DNA of 64,000 nucleotides from Vibrio chagasii (GTDB lineage: Bacteria > Pseudomonadota > Gammaproteobacteria > Enterobacterales > Vibrionaceae). Positions 63,941-64,000 of this stretch are shown here, one piece after another. Each line of letters begins with the position of its first letter. Position 1 is the stretch's first letter. Where the stretch lies: positions 1,054,001 through 1,118,000 of the forward strand of contig NZ_AP025466.1 in NCBI RefSeq assembly GCF_024347355.1, read 5' to 3'. The position numbers and the translations under genes were made by a program. A model generated the notes under the pieces. The model was not told where the DNA came from, did no database searches, and saw only the letters and a program-made list of their open reading frames with translations.

Positions 63941-64000
63941 ATAACAAAGCCATCAATACGACCACCAACGCTCGGCATTCTAGGTATTGATTGGCTTTAG
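63941..64000 (+). other. attC site of the cassette (cut by the window end)
   Basis: AAAGCCATCAATAC (63946-63959) pairs with GTATTGATTGGCTTT (63984-63998) with one extra unpaired base, the extrahelical base typical of attC; TAAC lies just left of the first arm. The GTT end falls beyond the window. Confidence 0.7.

Noticed and set aside
1..64000. tRNA and rRNA genes
   Set aside because: No cloverleaf with GTTCRANNC-type arms or rRNA-like sequence was noticed on either strand.

Overview
The window looks like a Vibrio chromosome, probably of the Splendidus type. The evidence is the protein families present (YejF, LldP/LldD with an iron-sulfur D-lactate dehydrogenase, TrhO, a LamB-type porin), the moderate to low GC, and at the right end an integron integrase of the Vibrio IntIA kind with a cassette and attC-like sites beside it. 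Species identity is inferred; no rRNA, tRNA or ribosomal protein gene is present to fix it.

Layout. (1) 1-2640: the tail of a YejF-like ABC ATPase, then a thioredoxin-fold protein and a secreted protein divergent from a MarR regulator with a cysteine-rich tail. (2) 2641-8450: an AT-rich block with three exported coiled-coil proteins. Two are tandem paralogues with the layout of alpha-helical pore-forming toxins (YaxA/XaxA type); the third is a much larger helical protein. I consider this the most interesting locus. (3) 8608-8937: a decayed copy of an lldD-dld junction whose intact version lies 25 kb away. (4) 8960-27438: a beta-glucoside/beta-glucan oligosaccharide locus with two LacI regulators, GH116, an aldose epimerase-like protein, GH94 phosphorylase, GH1 beta-glucosidase, a complete CUT1 ABC importer, a chemoreceptor and a LamB-like porin. 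LacI-type operators and a CRP-like site lie at its promoters. (5) 27812-37121: prolyl oligopeptidase, then a LysR regulator divergent from a lactate module (lldP, lldD, iron-sulfur D-lactate dehydrogenase). A structured 103-nt intergenic element and a seven-base tandem repeat sit between its genes.

(6) 37257-47430: an accessory region holding a 1867-residue exported Rhs toxin with a probable nuclease tail and a small downstream immunity candidate, three members of a family of ~110-residue secreted proteins, and a wreckage zone of IS6- and IS5-family remnants. (7) 47454-58059: more ordinary genes: AraC/GyrI regulator and aminotransferase, TrhO, YdcH-like protein, two-component system beside a DUF5666-type lipoprotein, GNAT acetyltransferase, and a large alkaline-phosphatase-superfamily protein. 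(8) 58419-64000: a lipoprotein gene running into an IS256-family element, a second gene ending in the other end of the same IS, then the SOS-controlled integron integrase, an attC-like palindrome with no gene before it, and a cassette encoding a fourth member of the small secreted family, closed by an attC that runs off the window.

How the genes work together. The sugar locus reads as one pathway: porin (outer membrane), binding protein and permeases (inner membrane), GH94 phosphorolysis and GH1/GH116 hydrolysis in the cytoplasm, epimerisation of the released sugar, and chemotaxis toward the substrate. The lactate module oxidises both lactate enantiomers. The accessory blocks (toxin trio, Rhs pair, small secreted proteins, IS remnants, integron) suggest antagonism or host interaction genes gained and lost by transfer.
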